Assembly (NCBI RefSeq): GCF_964275005.1
Contig: NW_027307651.1
Span: forward strand, 806,001 to 870,000
DNA: 64,000 nucleotides
Source: Diadema setosum
Lineage: Eukaryota > Echinodermata > Echinoidea > Diadematoida > Diadematidae
Direction: 5' to 3'
Below are positions 1 through 11,243 of the stretch, in pieces. A program made the position numbers and the translations under genes. The notes below the pieces were generated by a model. The model had not been told where the DNA came from. It worked only from the letters and a program-made list of their open reading frames with translations, and did not search any database. Position 1 is the stretch's first letter. Each line of letters opens with the position of its first letter.

Positions 1-178
1 TAAGGGCAAAAGCAACTCTTCCCAAGGTTCTTTAAATAGCATGCTTATAGCAATCTCTTAAGCTCATTGCATAGTGTCCTTGATCATTTTTCATATCGTT
101 TGAGTCCTTCGTCGTGACAATTTATGTTGATAACCGCTAATCTATCTTTCTCGATCCCATATCTCTTGCTAATTTCAG
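1..178 (+). other. 3' end of last intron, Ig/Rolling-stone-like gene copy 1
   Basis: This stretch aligns by eye with the end of the last intron in copies 2 (39830-39995) and 3 (59450-59635). Shared features are the motif around AAGGGCAAAAGCAACT, the CGTGACAATTTATGTTGAT block and the final acceptor ending TTTCAG. The rest of copy 1 lies to the left of the window. The acceptor AG itself is intact. Confidence 0.75.
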
Positions 179-704
179 ACAAAGTTCGGTACCAGATTCA
201 GTGTTGTTTCTTTAACATCGCCGCCACTTCCTGCGCCCTCGTAACCGGAGGTGTTTGGATAGACGTATTCTATTTCATTACGGCAAAACTGCCTATTTTT
301 ATCATAGCCTACATCAGCGTGGATAATTTATCCTCCCTCCCATCGTGTGCTTCATGGAAATTTTCTTCACACTGATCGTCGTCCGCTTCGTGCACGCAGT
401 TTACCCAGGATTCTACCTGGTCATCTACTTGCTCTTCACTGTCATCTACTGAGCGGTTGGGGGAACGGATCCTTTTGGAGACCCCTTCATTTCTCCCATT
501 CTTGACTACGAATACTACCCTGGAATCGCGACCGCAAGCGTAATTGGGGCGGCTTTTGCAGTGCTACTGGCTCAGGCCATTTTGAAGGGATTGTACGCCC
601 TCCGTGTCAGATGTATGGATAGGAAAAAAAAAAACAGAAGCCATTCGTCCTACCAAAAAGTCGTCAACTGTCGAACTCGAAGCACTTACAACGTAGTTTT
701 AATG
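179..704 (+). pseudogene. Broken terminal exon of gene copy 1 (last four helices of the Rolling-stone-like module)
   Basis: This exon is homologous to the terminal exons of copies 2 (39996-40510) and 3 (59636-60153). It starts with the same phase-1 acceptor and the same DKVRYQIQ start, and keeps the four membrane segments in pieces. Three kinds of damage are visible. About five extra bases near 324-329 shift the frame after the ISVD motif. A TGG tryptophan codon, conserved as IYW in the other copies, has become TGA at 450-452. A run of A at 617-627 and further small indels disturb the C-terminal tail. In the reading frame that the exon opens with, translation stops at about 373-375, right after the frameshift. 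The nucleotide similarity remains high, so inactivation looks recent. A dead gene, or a copy that makes only a truncated product, is the likely reading. A sequencing error could explain one lesion but not three. Confidence 0.8.
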
Positions 705-781
705 ACAGCAACCTCATTATTGACAAATCGTGATTGTTCACGTAGACGAATGCAAACGTGTTAAATGCGTGCATATAGCTA

Positions 782-1072
782 CAGGGGCGGCGCAGCCGTG
801 GGTGCCACACACTTTTTTTTCAACCCGGAAGTACGTAAGTGGCACTAAAATGGGAGGGGAGAGAATGAGCTGAGGACCTTTTTTTTTTTTTTTTTTTTTT
901 TTTTGTTTTGCTTGTCAGCTAAAGAAACCCGGAAGTGGACGGGGACGGGGAGAGATGAGCTGAGGACCTTTTTTTTTTTTTATATTTTCTTTTTTTTTTT
1001 TTTTTTTTGCTTGTTAGCTCATGAAACCCGGAAGTGAGCCCCCACACTTTTGAAAACAGTGCGCCGGCCCTG
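782..1072. mobile_element. Small hAT-like MITE (291 bp) in the 3' flank of copy 1
   Basis: Near-perfect 12-bp terminal inverted repeats are visible: CAGGGGCGGCGC at 782 and GCGCCGGCCCTG ending at 1072. They are flanked by the direct repeat AGCTA (777-781 and 1073-1077). The interior holds two internal repeats of the type GAAACCCGGAAGTG..GGG followed by T-runs, and no coding potential. Copy 3 has no insertion at the equivalent place after ATATAGCTA. A 5-bp duplication is unusual for hAT, so the superfamily is uncertain. Confidence 0.65.
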
Positions 1073-1077
1073 AGCTA

Positions 1078-1495
1078 TACTCAATCATGATATACTCCCT
1101 GCCACTTATATCAACATTAAGTATGTTTATCACAAAGTCTCTGAAACAATGGCCCAATTGTTCCTTAAACTCTTGAAAATCAAATATTGATGCAGTGTCT
1201 TTCGACATCTCGTTCTTATTCATACATGGATGCATATAGCTTGACACAAGTTACGGCTGATGACTATGTATCTTAAAACATTGTGCAATATCAATTACAA
1301 GGCTGTGTATTTCACTAAAAGTTTTGTATTGGAAAGAATTGTTATGGGTTAAACATTATTATCTACACAATTTAGGGTATATAATTATGCAGATAATGCA
1401 TAACGAAAATATATCATCTTGATCTCGTCAGAAACTTCATTCTATAAGGTGGTATGATACACTTCACATGGGTGTATTTGGGCGTGCAGCAATAC
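1078..1495. other. Duplicated downstream flank of copy 1
   Basis: No gene is seen here. The segment from about 1255 (GATGACTATGTATCTTAAAACATT) to about 1430 matches the regions downstream of copies 2 (about 46990-47180) and 3 (about 60325-60440), including the shared string ACACAATTTAGGGT. This shows that the duplicated unit of the array extends well past the last exon. Confidence 0.6.
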
Positions 1496-3453
1496 TAGTC
1501 CAGTCAAAATATGGACTGACCCAAAACAAATTGCAACAGAAACCATTCCACTTGCATTTAACCTGGAAGAGCTATCAAAACAGCAGATTAAAAGTTCCCT
1601 AAAATTCGAGTGGTGGATCAATGCCTAATTTGCATAAATTCAAAATGGCCGCCATAAAACCTATTTATGCTTATATCTTGGGACACAGAACCCATAGAAA
1701 GTCAGTTTTTGTGTCTAAACCTATGTTTTTTAGGTCAAGGAGTACAATTATGACATCAGTAATAACTTAAAAGTTTTTCTTTGTACATAATTTGCATAAA
1801 TTTGCATATAAATGCATTCAAAATGGCCGCCATAATGGCCTTTTAATATCTCCGTACATAAAACCTGTAGAAAGTAAATTTTGGTGTCTATGTTTATGTT
1901 TTTCATGTCAATAAACACAATCATGATGTCAGTTGTAACTCAAAAAGCATTCCTACATACATAATTTGCATATATATGCATATAATTATATGCAAAATGG
2001 CTGCCAAATGGCTTGCACATGCCCCTATCTCTGATTGTTTCATCTGTAAGTGGTTCCCTTTGTGTCTCTTATCTTCACTGCCAGGAATACTTGCTGGAGT
2101 ACCTACATTCAATAGTATAAAATCAATGAAAATCTGCATAAATATACATATAGATATAATTATTCAAATCACTAATATGAATACATTTCTTCTTTTAGGA
2201 TATACGTATACATGCAGCCAGCACAATGTTGATTGTGATGCCTGTATCTATTAATTCAAGGGCAAAGAGCATTTACATTTCGCAATCTTAATGAACATCC
2301 TTACACCTAGTTGCATGAATTTTCATGAATTTACAAGTAGTTTAAGGCCTACTCTACCACCCATGATTTCCTCAAATAATTAAGCCTCTGGACAATAATC
2401 AATGTAAACAGTATTGAACAGAATCGATTTTCATTTAACTTTAACTTCAATTTAGCTTCCAAGTGTGCCCAATAGGTACAGAAAGATTGAAATCTTTGAA
2501 TTGTTTAATGCATATTTGTAACTACAAAATACTTTCTTTTTTTTTTTGCAAGAAGGAAAGTACATCAATTCATTATGAACATGTTTATCTATGAGTCTAT
2601 ATACAAAAGTTACATGAGTTTGGTATACAATGTAGTAGATATTTTGGTCATATTTTGGTGCCTTGGTCACTCAATGACTTTCTGAACAAGAGACCAGTGG
2701 GTTCAGAGCTCACCTGAGTATATCAAGTTTACCTTCCATGCAGTCTTGCAGACTGTTACCTAGACCGAACACATCAAAGTTGGAAGCCTTTAGAGATCTC
2801 CAGGGCCCAGGGAGACATGACATCCATATGTTTTTATTCCATGACACTGGCAAAAACACCTGCCACGTCTGTAGAAAATGTGATCATGCGTGTTTCCAAA
2901 AAGAAGATCAAAACTTACAACCGGTCCCTAATGAAGTAGGTATGGCAGCGACCAAACCGGGGCACTCCTGGATCTGCCATGACACATTTGAAAGTACCTT
3001 CTACAGTATAGGGTCCCTGTAATCATGGCCTTTATCCTTTTACCCATTTCTGATTCTAGAGGGAAAAAATGCTTTCAAAGATTCCCTAATTTGAAGGATT
3101 TGGGGCATCTTGGAGTCAACATGGGGTTCATGGTACTCCTGTGACTAAATGATATGATATTTCATCACCTGCAAGATTCGGTAGAAAAAAAAAATGACCA
3201 CACTTTTCGTGAAGATGAAAGTGTGAAAATTGGTCCCTAATTTAGTACAGGCCCAAAGGGGATCACCCCTGAATCTGTCATAAACAATCTTACGAGTCCA
3301 TTCACTGATGTATTTACTCAAAGCACTTCTGCTTTTATAGAAGTAGATACTCTAACGCTATTTCTTTCAGTGGTTAATGGGCTGCTTTCAGACTGTTTTT
3401 TTCAAAATTTCCAGATCTCCCTCCAGAGTTTGTAGTTATCCCGCTCTAGATGG

Positions 3454-3494
<41 letters not shown>
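3454..3494. repeat. (CT)n microsatellite
   Basis: A nearly pure run of CT dinucleotides near the centre of the 4.2 kb palindrome. The apparent serine/leucine-repeat reading frame through it is only the microsatellite. Confidence 0.95.
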
Positions 3495-3501
<7 letters not shown>

Positions 3502-3524
3502 TTTTTTGCACATGTCACAATTCA

Positions 3525-3660
3525 ACACCCAAGAGTCATACGGCCCATGAGCTTGACACTAAACAAATAAGGCCATTGAGTCTGACACTAGGCAATAAAA
3601 AAGAGCCCACGAGTCCGACACAATGCAAACAAGGCTCTTAAGTTTGACACAGAATTATTA
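3525..3660. repeat. Degenerate ~37-bp tandem repeat (GGCCCATGAG..TTGACAC type)
   Basis: Repeated blocks read roughly AAGGCCCAYGAGYYYGACAC followed by TA-RGCAAACA. They occur about four times (AAGAGTCATACGG, GGCCCATGAGCTTGACAC, GGCCATTGAGTCTGACAC, GCCCACGAGTCCGACAC, GGCTCTTAAGTTTGACAC). The same repeat class appears in the other orientation at 48050-48290. Confidence 0.6.
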
Positions 3661-5689
3661 AAGCAAAGAAGACCAAATACCATTTTTTTTTCAATGCTGA
3701 CCTCATTGACTTGTGGGAAAACCCCAAATATTTAAAGCAGGAGAACAGATACAGGGATGATCCCCTTCGGATCCGAACCAAATTAGGATCATCTTCACAA
3801 TTTTTTTTTTAGGGGGGGGGGGTCCACACTGCTGAGGGTACTTAGAAGTGTTTCATGGCAGATTCAGGGGTGTCCCCTTTAGGCCACAGCCAGGAATAGT
3901 TTATTGAGGACCAGGTTTAAGTTTTGATCTTCTTTTTGAAAACACGCATGATCACATTTTTATACAACTTTGGCAAGTGTTTTCGCCAGTTTCATAGAAT
4001 AAAAACATATGGATGCCATGTCTCCATGGGCCCTGAAGGTCTCCAAAGGCTTCCAACTTTGGTGTGTTCTCCCTAGGTAACAGTCTGCAAGACTGCATGG
4101 AAGGTAAACCTGAGATACTGGGGAGCTCTGAACCCATGGGTTTCTTGTTCAGAAAGTCATTGAGTGACAAGGCACCAAAATATGACAAAAACAATTTCCA
4201 CACCAAACTCATGTAACTTTTGTTTATCAACTCATAGATAAACATTCTCATAATGAATTATTGATGTACTCTCTCTCCTCAAAAAAAAAAAAAATATTGC
4301 ATGTATGCATTAAACATGAAGGCAAATTCTCACACTGTATGCAAATATGAGATGTTTGGAGTTAAGGTTAAGTGACAATTGGTTCTGTTTGATATTGTTT
4401 ACATTGATTAATGCTCAGAGGCTTTATTTTAGGAAGTTATGGGTGGTACAGTACTTGCAAATTCATGCAACTATATAGGTATATAAGATAATCATTAAGG
4501 TTGTCAAATATAAATGTCCTTTGCCCAACATTGTATGTATATGTATGATAAAGGAAGTGTATTCATATTAGTGATTGAATAATCATATGATCTGATTCTG
4601 ATTTTATTTCTGAATTTCTTTTTCATACATAAATGAAGTACAAAGTGAATTAAATAAACAAATTGAGCACAGTATAAATTGAATCTGACAATTAAAGCAA
4701 ATAAATGATTAATTCAAATATTCAACTTTTTTTCCCTGATACAATTCAAAATGAAAATAAACTATTTTGTGCACACATTTATGCATACATAAGTTACAGT
4801 ATATCTCTAGCTCAAAGACAAATCAGGCAATTCTTGATGTACAGAAATTCAGGAGACAATAGTCATAAGCAAGAGCTTGACGAGGACAATGGCCTCAGAA
4901 ATGATTGTCTAAACAATACAACATTGTAGGAATATAAGTCACTACTCACTGAGTTGCGATAAGGAGAAAGGGAGGGAAGAATGAGGGTAAAATGTGCAGT
5001 AATTATATGTATATTTATGCAGATTTTCATTGACTTACTCCTGAATGTTTAAGGTACTGCAGCAATTACTCCTGGCAGTGAAGATAAGAGACACAAAGAG
5101 ACCCACTTACAGATGAAATAATCGGGCATGTACAAGCCATATGGCAGCCATTTTGCATATAATTATATGCATATATATGCAAATTATGTATGTAGGAATG
5201 CTTTTTGAGTTACAACTGACATCATGATTGTGTTTATTGACGTGAAAAACATAGACATAGATGCCAAAATTTACTTTCTACAGGTTTTATGTACGGAGAT
5301 ATTAAAAGGCCATTATGGCGGCCATTTTGAATGCATCTATATGCAAATTTATGTAAATTATGTACAAAGAAATACTTTTGAGTTATTACTGATGTCATAA
5401 TTGTACTCCTTGACCTAAAAGACATAGGTTTAGACACAAGAATTGACTTTCTATGGGTTCTATGTCCCAAGATATAAGCATAAATAGGTTTTATGGCGGT
5501 CATTTTGAATTTATGCAAATCAGGCATTGATCCACCACTCGAATTTTAGGGAACTTTTAATATGTTGTTTTGATAGCTCTTCCAGGTTAAATGCAAGTTG
5601 AATGGTTTCTGTTGCAATTTGTTTTGGGTTGACCCCCTTTTTTTTCATATTTTGACTGGACTATACATACAGCATCAAAATTTCGTTTC

Positions 5690-7619
5690 TTGCGTGCATC
5701 AGCACCAGATTGCCAGAGGGGAAGGCGCCCCCTTTCGATCAGCGATTGCGTCAACCGCAAATGTCAAAATTGGATTAACCACCAAAGGCTTGCGCAAACC
5801 GCCTCTCCTTTTTTTTTATTCAATTTCTTTTGTTTTAACAAAAATAGAGACGGAGAGGGGGTATACCGCGCCCCCTATCGATCTGCGACTACGTCAACCA
5901 CAAGTTTATGGCGAATCCCATTATTTGTATTACAGGGGGCGGAACCAGGAATTCTGTAAAGGGGAGGCCCCTTTACAAAATTAAAGACTGCCGCACCCCA
6001 TTTCTTTCCTTTTTATTTATTTTTTGTTAAAGAAATAAAAAAAATAATAAGGGCAGGGTGAGTGTGCAAGCCATTAAGTTTGAAAAGACGTCACCCCTTT
6101 GCGCTTTTACGGAATTTCTGGACCCGCCCCAGTAATGGAATGAGTTTTGACATTCGTGGTTGTCGCAATCGGGGATCTAGATGGGGCGCATCCCCCTCTG
6201 GTACCCCATTTCTATTTTTTTTTTCTTTGTTAAAACAACAAATCTGAAATGAAAATAGGGGGTGCGGCATAACGCGTTAAAGGGGCGGATCCAGGAGTTT
6301 CGTAAAGGGGGGGGGGCGCCTTTACAAAACGAACTGCCGCACCCCATCCCCCATTTTTTTTTCATTTTTCCTATTGTTTTAACTAAAGAAGAAAAAAAAA
6401 AAAAGGGGGCACCAGAGGGGGATGTCAAAACTCATTGCTTGCATATGATCATAAGGGCGTATGCAGGAATTCCGTAAAGGGGAGGCGCCTTTACAAAATC
6501 AAAGCTGCCGCAACCCTACCCCATTTGTTTCTTTTTATTTCTGTTATTTAAAAAAAAAAATGATAGGGAGGACTAGAGGGGGGGGGGGGGTGCGCCCCCG
6601 CCTCCCAATCTGAGATTGCGTCAACCACACGTTAATGTCAAAACCCATCGTTTGCATTACAGGGGTGGATCCAGGGGTGTTTTAACACAATTAAAAAAAA
6701 AAAAAAGGGGGGCAACCCTCTCCATCCCTGATTGCGTCAACCACAAATGGCAAAACTCATTCCTTGCATTAAAGGGGCGGGTCCAAATTCCGTAAAGGGA
6801 AGCCGCATTTATAAAATCAAAGGCTTGCGTAAACCGCCTCGCCCTTTTTTCATTTAAGAGGGTACCGCGAGCCCTCTAGATCCGCGACTGCGTTATAGGG
6901 GTGTATACAGGAACTCCGTAAAGGGGAGGCGCCTTTACAAAATCAAAGCTGCCGCACCCCTACCCCATCTTTTTCCTTTTCGTTTTGTTATTTAAAAAAA
7001 AAAATAGATAGGGGGACTAGAGGGGGTGCGCCCCCGCTCCCCAATCTGAGATTGCGTCAACCACAAGTTAATGTCAAAACCAATCGTTTGCATTTATTTG
7101 ATAATTTCTTTTGCGTTAACAAAGATAGAGACGTGGAGGGGGTACCGTGCGCCCTCTAGATCCGCGACTGCGTCAACCACAAGTTTATGGAAAATCCTAT
7201 TGTTCGCATTACAGGGGGCGGAACCAGGAATTCCGTAAAGGGGATAGGCCCCTTGACATAATTAAGGACTGTCACACCCCGATTTTTTCTCTATATTTTA
7301 TTCCCTTTAAACAAAATAAATAAAAAGAAATAAATAAGGGGGAGGGGGATGGCGCCAGCCTTTCATTTTGAAAAGACGTCTCCCCTTTACGCCTTACGGA
7401 ATTCTTGGACCCGCCCCCGTAATGCAAGCAATGAGTTTTGACATTTGTGGTTGACCCAATCGCCAATCGAGAGGGGCGCATCCCCCTGTGGTGCCCCCTT
7501 TCTATTTTTGTTGTTGTTGTTAAAACAACAGAAATGAAAAAAAAAATAGGGGATGGGGCAAGTTTTAATTTTGTAAAGGCGCCTCCTCTTTACGGAATTC
7601 CTTGATTTGCCCCTGTAAT
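5690..7619. repeat. Pile of GGATCC-ended short MITEs (left part)
   Basis: At least six degenerate copies of a 200-300 bp repeat are stacked here in both orientations. Diagnostic pieces are CAGGGGCGGATCCAGG, CCGTAAAGGGGAGGCGCC, CTGCCGCACCCC, GGGGGATGCGCCCC and GATTGCGTCAACCACA, followed by a TGTCAAAACTCATTGCTTGCATTA linker. Examples of the CCGTAAAGGGG block lie near 6475, 6795, 6915 and 7237. There is no gene: the frames that run through these blocks shift from copy to copy. It looks like repeated insertion of one hAT-like MITE family into itself, and it resumes at 15754 after an 8.1 kb insertion. Confidence 0.7.
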
Positions 7620-8852
7620 GGTACGTTCCCACTGCCGATCAGATCAACTCGATCAATCCCGATCAAGCTTTTTTAGCCTGGTCGGGCTCGCTCGGCATTG
7701 GTATTCGGGGTCGATCTACCTTGATCGGCATCGCTCCTGCTTCCTTCACGATAATTTTGGACATGTCCAAAATATTCGAGTAGGAAGCCCGAACACCAAC
7801 AGCTCGGGTAGTGATCGAGAAGAGATCGAGCTGATCGGGAATCGGTCGTGTAGAAATCTAGTGTGGTCGGGACGGATTTTTCCCCGAGCTCAGTTTCCGA
7901 TCATCTCGAGTTATACTCGAATGCTACACGATTGATTTCAGATCATCTCGATCCAGGATTCAGCAGTTTCATGAATAACTCGACCGCTACACGACCGATA
8001 TAGGACTGCTATCGATCGATACTCGACTAAACTCGATCATGCTTCGACCGGCACTCGATCAAATACCGAGCACTTTTTGACAGTGGTTGCAGCAGGTGCA
8101 GACGTACTTTCTTAGCACTCATTTATTGTTCAGGTATTAAGAAAAAATATATGCAGTCCTTGATCACGTTAAAAAGTTAAATGTCGTCAGTATCTTCAGC
8201 CACTCCTGGCCCACTAAAGAAAAGAAAAGGGCCACGAAGAGAGAAAAGACAGCAAACCCTAAACAGCAGACATGGCAGAATTAGACTCTCCAGACAAAAA
8301 TGCCAGAAGAAAGAAAGGAAACACAACTGAAGCTGAGAAAAATTCGGTATTCTGGCAGTATGACTGTAACGCGAAAGGAAATTTTCTAGATTATTTTCTT
8401 TACTTATAAACTGAGAAATGTTTCTTGAATTCTTTTGCTAGCTTGTCTGTTTCAAAGTTGAAGTTGGTTACGTTAATATAAAATCTATTTCTTGCGCTGC
8501 CGTGTGAAAACAGTAGTTGTAACGTAGATTCAATGCTCAGTGATTTACTGTACTTTTATTGACGTAGATGTTACACTTTGGCTTCGCTTAATACGTTTTT
8601 TTTTTTTTTTTTTATTGAGAGTTGTATGTACATTGCTTAAAGTCCATCTTGATATCGACTGGCTGGGATGATTTGACAATAAAAATAAACAAATAAGATT
8701 TTCATGATTTTTTTGCTAGTGTAAAATGTTATATCGTTTTATTTTCATAATAATGTACTCTGTTCCACGTATCAGCACACTTCATGAATTTTGAATTCAA
8801 TGTATTTTCTTTTACACACTCTTGGGCCTATACTTTATCAATGAATAGATAC
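7620..8852. repeat. Outer left arm of the 8.1 kb foldback, with TCGATC-rich subterminal repeats
   Basis: Pairs with the complement of 14222-15453. The first ~450 bp contain dozens of GATCGA/TCGATC/ACTCGA motifs. The inner part is ordinary AT-rich sequence carrying two small overlapping open frames (8181 and 8272) that are also open in the partner arm. Confidence 0.75.
8272..8409 (+). CDS. Small conserved open frame (45 aa) in left arm of foldback; unknown
   Basis: I do not recognise this product. It reads from ATG at 8272 to TAA at 8407-8409 and begins MAELDSPDKNARRKKGNTT, with a basic patch and a NSVFWQYDC block. The partner arm keeps the same frame open on the minus strand (14678-14809) despite several base differences. 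A second frame starting at 8181 (MSSVSSATPGPLKKRK) overlaps it and is also kept in the other arm. A GT lies directly after the QYDC codons, so this could be a first exon left over from a transposon gene. It may equally be chance, because the frames are short. Confidence 0.25.
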   Translation: MAELDSPDKNARRKKGNTTEAEKNSVFWQYDCNAKGNFLDYFLYL

Positions 8853-9457
8853 ATGAGGGAGAAAGATTTGCGGTGACACCATGTGTATGTAGCCCTTAAC
8901 CGGATCGTTGTTTGGCAGAAGAGCCTAGAAAGAGGAGAAATGAAGAGAGATACGAAATATGGGGGTTGTGAGGAGGGCAAAAAGTGAAGAGTGGGGGACA
9001 GTAATGGGCTGGAAGTTGAAGTTGCACTAGTGGAGACGGTAGAGAAAGGAACACAGAGAGTGGCAAAGAAGAATAGTGTGAGAATCAAGTAAGATGTTCG
9101 GACATCGTTAGAAGGGGAAAGATGAAATAGAAGGGAAGAGGAAGAGGAAGGAGTTGAATGTTGGAGAATCGTGGAGATAGGGGAGAGCAGTGAAGATTCA
9201 TGAAACCAAGAGACGAACGAAGTCGGCGAACAGTGTGGCTATGGAAAGCGGAATCAGTGGAGAAAGGACGAATAATCCTTCGAAGGAAGGGTAAGTAGAG
9301 GAGAGATGAGAATATGTCGAGAGAAGGGAGAGAGGGGGGGGGGGGGCAAAATTAAGAAATGAAGAAGAAATAACAAATTGAAATTCAAGACGTTAATTAG
9401 AGGGAGCTACTGTTGATCCTAGAAATAAATGTTGTGGAGGAGAAAAAAAAAAAACTC
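8853..9457. other. Unpaired left spacer between outer and inner palindromes
   Basis: No gene seen. The stretch is purine-rich (GGAGA/GAAGAG runs at about 8930-9380) with a G-run at 9332-9346. It has no inverted partner in the element. Confidence 0.5.
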
Positions 9458-10925
9458 AACTCTTTTTGAGTGGCTCACAAACAGCAGTGATCAGCCTTTT
9501 TCATCGTTTTTTTTTTTTTTTCAGGAAAAATGACTATAGAATCGAAACGCATACACGAGAATTGATGATTGTTGTTTCAAAATAGGGAGTGTTCTTCTAT
9601 CAACTATTGGTTTTCCCGGCCAATTTCGCACTTTTTTCAGTCCAATTCCTAATTGCTGCCTTCAATTTAGCAAAATATGCCTTAGATGACATGTTCGGTA
9701 TTTCAATTTTATGATCTCTTCATTCAAATTCATTTTGGAGAAGTCAAATTACCTTTAGCCTCATTCTAATTAACACTTTTTCAATTGAAATTCGTAAAGC
9801 AAGCACCATTTGGTTATACGTTCGTTCAGTTTAGAATGATATAGTCACGTGATCACGGACATGCTGGTCTCGTTATTCCAATTCATTTTTAGGCAATCAA
9901 TTTAACATCTCCTGCAGTCAATAGCACGAATGTTTATGGTTTGCTTCTTTCTTTATTTTCTTAACATAGTTATTGATTTCCATGCGTCATTACATTACGT
10001 ATTTTCGTACTCATTTCAGAGATTTTGGCATTTTTTTTTTCTTTAATGTGCTTAGTGACTCTTCAAGTCCGAAGATAGTGCAACATGTGAATGGCCACAA
10101 CTTATCTCGCCGTTGAGCGCTTTAGTCCGTGTGTCAGCCAGTTGTAGGAAGTCAAGGTTATGATCATCAAATATTCCTATAATTCTTTTTCTGTCCCCGG
10201 GTCTGTATCTAACTTGTACCGTCATGACTGTAAGAAGATGAATTTAAACTAGAGAATTGGTACATCAGTAGGCCTAAAATGTCATGTATGAAAGAAAAGG
10301 GGCGTTACAGAAGAGCAAACTCGAGTTATATGATATGGTCAAAAATACGATACTTTTACTGCTTAACAGTGCGTGGATGAAACAATAAGTCACATAGAAA
10401 AACGCGTTTAAATGTTATCACATTTTCAAAAAAGAAATAACATGACGTTAATGTCAATGAACATGTTAGGAATTTGAATGCCCATACGCGAAATTGAATG
10501 ACTGAAATACCCCTTTCGCCAATGCTGGCGAATTTGAATGACTGAAGAGCGCGTGCCAATTTGAATGCCCGTTTTACGAATTCGAAAGGCACATGTGCAA
10601 ATGTCATTGATCGGAATGCTAGATTGAACGAACAACTTGCAATTTTAAATGACAGAATGTGCAGTGGTGTGGATTTTCGCTAAATTGAATGAACCCTTTA
10701 TCAAATGCACTGACAAAAGTGCGAAATTGGCCGGTAAAACCTACACTAAAGATAATCATTTCTGTCATTCATTCATGCTTTTGCAATTAATAGTCAGTTT
10801 TATAGCACTATTTTGGGCCACACCGTATTCAAGCATAAATGCTGAGTTGTCTCATATAACAAAACGAATACTGTAACCACTTCTTCTTTCACTCGATCAC
10901 TGTACGAACCTGCCGACCCGTTCGA
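9458..10925. repeat. Inner left arm of the 8.1 kb foldback
   Basis: Pairs with the complement of 11244-12744: GAGTGGCTCACAAACAG at about 9469 against CTGTTTGTGAGCCACTC at about 12714, and GATGCAAGATCTTA at the inner ends. The arm contains a degenerate short repeat built from ATTTGAATG and GAATGACTGAA (about 10470-10690). Confidence 0.75.
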
Positions 10926-10929
10926 TGCA

Positions 10930-11243
10930 AGATCTTATACCCCGTTCCCACTGCCGATCAGATCAACTCGATCAAGCGAGATCAATCCCGATGACCTATT
11001 TTTACCAGAGCAATCCCGACCAAATGCTCGATCGTCCTTCAACACGATCCCTTCCCGACAGCTACTCGATCTTGTACGATCCACACCCGACCATTCTCGA
11101 CATCTCCAGAATCTCTCCTCGACAACCACATAGATCTCTACTCGAACATCCCGATCTACACACAATCAATACACGATCGCTACACGGTCAATACTCGATT
11201 TCTACTAGACTTCTTAGACTAGCTCGACATGACACGATCTGTG
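10930..11243. repeat. TCGATC-type end repeat at the palindrome centre
   Basis: About 300 bp beginning ATACCCCGTTCCCACTGCCG and ending CTCGACATGACACGATC. It is an inverted copy of 15456-15746. The presence of a terminal repeat both at the core and at the right edge suggests nested insertion or an aberrant transposition event. Confidence 0.65.

Larger units (their letters stand above)
1496..5663. mobile_element. 4.2 kb palindromic (foldback) DNA element
   Basis: The two halves are inverted copies. The left end TAGTCCAGTCAAAATATG (1496) matches the complement of the right end (…GACTGGACTA, 5663), and the match continues inwards with indels: the CAAAATGGCCGCC motifs at about 1640 and 1815 against 5310 and 5500, the GTCTTGCAGACTGTTACCTAG block at 2743 against about 4078, and the AAAAAGAAGATCAAAACTTA block at 2898 against about 3925. 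Arms are roughly 1.5-1.8 kb around a low-complexity centre (CT repeat and a GAC-type satellite). The 3-bp direct repeat TAC flanks both ends (1493-1495, 5664-5666). No transposase-like frame was found, so it is non-autonomous. Superfamily is unresolved. Confidence 0.75.
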
